Below are positions 6,784 through 8,343 of a stretch of 8,343 nucleotides of DNA, in pieces (the stretch's first letter is position 1; the number at the start of each line of letters is the position of its first letter). Under the pieces are notes generated by a model, which searched no databases, was not told the DNA's origin, and worked only from the letters and a program-made list of their open reading frames with translations. A program made the translations under genes and the position numbers. The stretch is from Candidatus Fermentibacteraceae bacterium (GTDB lineage: Bacteria > Fermentibacterota > Fermentibacteria > Fermentibacterales > JCC-6): assembly GCA_021162285.1 (NCBI GenBank), contig JAGGYZ010000296.1, positions 1 to 8,343 on the forward strand, read 5' to 3'.

Positions 6784-7605
6784 ATGATTTCTACTACAAG
6801 GTCCGGGGGGTTCAGCTTTTCCGGAACCGGCATTTCTGTGCTGCCTCACCCCGATGGCAGCAATGTGTGGGTAAGACCCTATTCCAGTCATCGTCAGGGC
6901 AAACCCTACTGGAACGCCAGCGCTCAGGAGATTGATTTCTCAAGAATGTACAACCACTTCAGCGGTATTGTTTTCGGTTCTGTCCAGAGCAACGGCGTAA
7001 GAGTGGAAGCAGAGAGAATTATTATTAACGGTCAGAACCTGATATTCAAGGAAAACCAGGGAGCTGAAGAGAGAGTAATTGATCTCACCGGCGTTGATCT
7101 GGTCATTGCCAGAAACGGTTTCTCTGCTGTGGTAATTAAAACAATACGGAGACCTGATCACCCGCTTACCGTTATCACTGTCGGCGACATGGAAATAGGC
7201 GGTGAAATTGACGGAGGTGCAGCAGGTTCCGGAGGACCGCTGGGGCTTGTAGCCCTGGGAGACATAATTGTTCCTGCCGACCCCGACGAAACCGGTGGCA
7301 GCGACTGGCCGGGGCAGTGGGCAATCGAAACCGACAGGGGATTTCTTGTAAGAGCCTGCCTGGTTGCGCCTGCCGGCAGTTTTAAGGCCGAGGTGCCCTA
7401 TCTTCCCGATGAACAGGCCAGAATAACCGTTGCAGGGAGTCTTGTGGAAAGAAGTATGGGGCGGTTTTCATCAGCCGGCAGCGGATATTATGTAGGCAAT
7501 ACCTGGGAACAGGGCCTCGGTGCAATTCACCCTCCTTATTTTCCCATGCTGGGGCGGTGGAATGTTTACAGCTGGATAATAGATCCTCCCCGGCAGGAGG
7601 GTTAA
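6784..7605 (+). CDS. 3' fragment of the frameshifted PilX/GspK-like gene
   Basis: The first ATG in this frame is at 6784, giving 273 residues. Homology to the paralogue begins about 130 bp earlier, with no start codon there, so 6784 is an internal Met. Upstream there is only GGGCAG directly against the ATG, a poor ribosome site, and there is no signal sequence or helix. It therefore does not look like an independent gene. It carries the C-terminal signature HPPYFPMLGRWNVYSW; the YFDPRL motif of the paralogue is degenerate here. Confidence 0.65.
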   Translation: MISTTRSGGFSFSGTGISVLPHPDGSNVWVRPYSSHRQGKPYWNASAQEIDFSRMYNHFSGIVFGSVQSNGVRVEAERIIINGQNLIFKENQGAEERVIDLTGVDLVIARNGFSAVVIKTIRRPDHPLTVITVGDMEIGGEIDGGAAGSGGPLGLVALGDIIVPADPDETGGSDWPGQWAIETDRGFLVRACLVAPAGSFKAEVPYLPDEQARITVAGSLVERSMGRFSSAGSGYYVGNTWEQGLGAIHPPYFPMLGRWNVYSWIIDPPRQEG

Positions 7606-7630
7606 CAGATAGAAGTTGATAGAATATGAT
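7602..7630 (+). promoter_or_regulatory. Putative sigma-70-type promoter before the second giant-type pilin gene
   Basis: TTAACA (7602-7607, 5 of 6 matches to the -35 consensus) and TATGAT (7625-7630, 5 of 6 to the -10 consensus) are separated by exactly 17 nt. It begins in the last codons of the broken gene and occupies the only gap longer than about 20 bp in the window. Transcription would start near 7637, leaving about 30 nt of leader with the SD AGGAG (7656-7660). It could allow the next gene to be expressed separately from the upstream operon. The call is from sequence only, and chance matches of this quality do occur. Confidence 0.42.
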
Positions 7631-7666
7631 AACAGTAACTGAAGTTGTAAGAGAGAGGAGACACCC

Positions 7667-8343
7667 ATGAAAACTTCCAAGGGTTTTACCCTGGTTGAAA
7701 TTGTGATGGCTGTTGTTTTGATCGGAGTTATCTTTGCAGCCGCTTTCGTATTTCTAAGGGGAGGTTTACACTCGGCGGATGTGGCGTCTGCCCGGGCGGA
7801 GGAAGGGAGCACAGCGCAGCTGGCAGCTTCCGGGATAGAGTCGTTTATAGATAATGCTGCCTATCCAGGTGATCTGTTCAGAATTGATGAGCCTGTTCTT
7901 GAGGCATCTTCTCACAGGTTTACATTTGTTTCAAACACAAGAAATCCCGGTGAAACCGGACCTGAGGATGTTATTACTGTAGCTTCCTCAAACGGAATAA
8001 TCACTGTGGTTGACGGTAACGGTGAAGAGCTGATGCTTCCTGTTTCTGAGGCGGAAATAGCATTTTCCTACACAGATGGAATGGGAAATGCGACTGTTGA
8101 TCCATCTTTTGTCAGAACGGTTAATTTCACAATCACAATGGCCTCCGGCGGGAAGTACAACGGGTATTCCACTCCCTACAACCTCGAGCTCGCAGGGCTT
8201 TCTCCAGAGGAGTACAGGGACATCTACGCGGAGTCAGACGGCCACATGGAACGCTGGACGAACTACAAGTTCGAAGAAGATTTTGAGAATTTTCCGGGGT
8301 ATGTCTTTGAAGACGACATGGAGGGTGCCTACATCTGGCAGCC
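7667..8343 (+). CDS. Second PilW/GspJ-like prepilin, probably also large and modular (3' end outside window)
   Basis: ATG 7667 has AGGAG at 7656-7660, 6 nt upstream, and the frame stays open for 225 codons to the window edge. The leader MKTSKG is followed by FTLVEIVMAVVLIGVIFAAAFVF with Glu5 present, then a J/W-type head: ARAEEGSTAQLAASGIESFID, a beta-rich middle, and SEAEIAFSYTDGMGN with VRTVNFTITM. This parallels VDLQFNYLDEDG / VRHVVVKITL in the giant pilin. The head appears to end near residue 190. At 204-220 it enters EDFENFPG...FEDDMEG, which matches the module entry of the giant pilin (EDFEGDSPG...WEDDLED, residues 428-449). So the missing part is probably again a beta-module ectodomain, here joined without the amidotransferase-like insert. 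No Cys occurs in the visible part. Its prepilin identity is secure; the large size is inferred. Confidence 0.9.
   Translation, partial: MKTSKGFTLVEIVMAVVLIGVIFAAAFVFLRGGLHSADVASARAEEGSTAQLAASGIESFIDNAAYPGDLFRIDEPVLEASSHRFTFVSNTRNPGETGPEDVITVASSNGIITVVDGNGEELMLPVSEAEIAFSYTDGMGNATVDPSFVRTVNFTITMASGGKYNGYSTPYNLELAGLSPEEYRDIYAESDGHMERWTNYKFEEDFENFPGYVFEDDMEGAYIWQ

Larger units (their letters stand above)
6230..7605 (+). pseudogene. Second PilX/GspK-like gene, disrupted by a one-base frameshift
   Basis: The gene starts at ATG 6230 with a strong SD (GGAAGAGGG, 6217-6225). It encodes MKQQRG-SALALVVGAASVLFVLTGVV and the AEAG signature (codons 50-53), matching the N-terminus of the gene before it. 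That frame stops at 6704-6706. The rest of the paralogous protein continues in the neighbouring frame: LLTNDGIPGGYFVDG, GPVHSNG (6709-6729), GLVALGDIIVP, and HPPYFP (from 7528) with the conserved Trp codons, ending at TAA 7603-7605. One added T in the run at 6645-6648 would restore a protein of about 458 residues, close to the 485 of its paralogue. The product would be a PilX/GspK-like tip subunit. It may be a real mutation or a sequencing/assembly error. The downstream part still looks fully coding, with no further stops, so the break is recent or artefactual. Confidence 0.85.

Noticed and set aside
7582..7603. Hairpin at the end of the broken gene (CCTCC 7585-7589 / GGAGG 7596-7600, extendable by A-T and G-U pairs)
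   Set aside because: The stem is short and no T-run follows, so it is not a convincing intrinsic terminator. The GGAGG also has no start codon at a useful distance.
7626..7670. A 14-codon mini-ORF whose TGA overlaps the ATG of the second giant-type pilin gene (ATGA at 7667-7670)
   Set aside because: Its ATG lies inside the putative -10 box and has no clear ribosome site. The peptide has no attenuation-like codon run. The overlap is probably coincidental.

Overview
The window is a tightly packed, all-plus-strand cluster of type IV pilin-like and pseudopilin-like genes, about 99% coding. Every complete gene starts with a class III (prepilin-peptidase) signal: a short basic leader, a Gly, then one long hydrophobic helix. 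Adjacent genes overlap by 4 bp (ATGA) or sit 9-21 bp apart and have good Shine-Dalgarno (SD) sites, so most of the window reads as one transcript. Type IV pilins (T4P) and type II secretion (T2SS) pseudopilins imply a diderm bacterium. The moderate GC, the strong AGGAGG-type SD sites and the 'choice-of-anchor J'/MAM-like beta modules grafted onto a pilin look most like uncultivated FCB-group or neighbouring candidate phyla. That placement is an impression, not a demonstration.

Layout: (1) 1-81, the last 26 codons of an upstream gene. (2) 78-452 and 449-829, two small minor pilins of PilV/GspI type. (3) 842-4741, a 1,299-residue PilW/GspJ-type prepilin. Its short pilin head is followed by a proline linker, a degenerate glutamine-amidotransferase/ThuA-like domain and about 870 residues of beta-sandwich modules. 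(4) 4751-6208, a 485-residue PilX/GspK-type protein lacking the pilin Glu5. (5) 6230-7605, a diverged paralogue of the previous gene, broken by a one-base frameshift near 6640-6657. (6) 7606-7666, the only real gap (61 bp), which holds a good sigma-70-like promoter. (7) 7667-8343, the start of a second PilW/GspJ-type gene. It runs off the end just as it enters the same kind of acidic module junction seen in the giant pilin.

The known division of labour is that the I, J and K (V, W, X) minor pilins form a complex that primes and caps the fibre. By that reading, this locus encodes one and perhaps two tip complexes (order I-I-J-K-K-J). At least one J-type subunit carries a very large modular, probably adhesive or ligand-binding, ectodomain. 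This extends the known idea of modular pilins to an unusual size. No assembly ATPase, platform protein, secretin or prepilin peptidase lies in the window, so T4P versus T2SS cannot be settled here.
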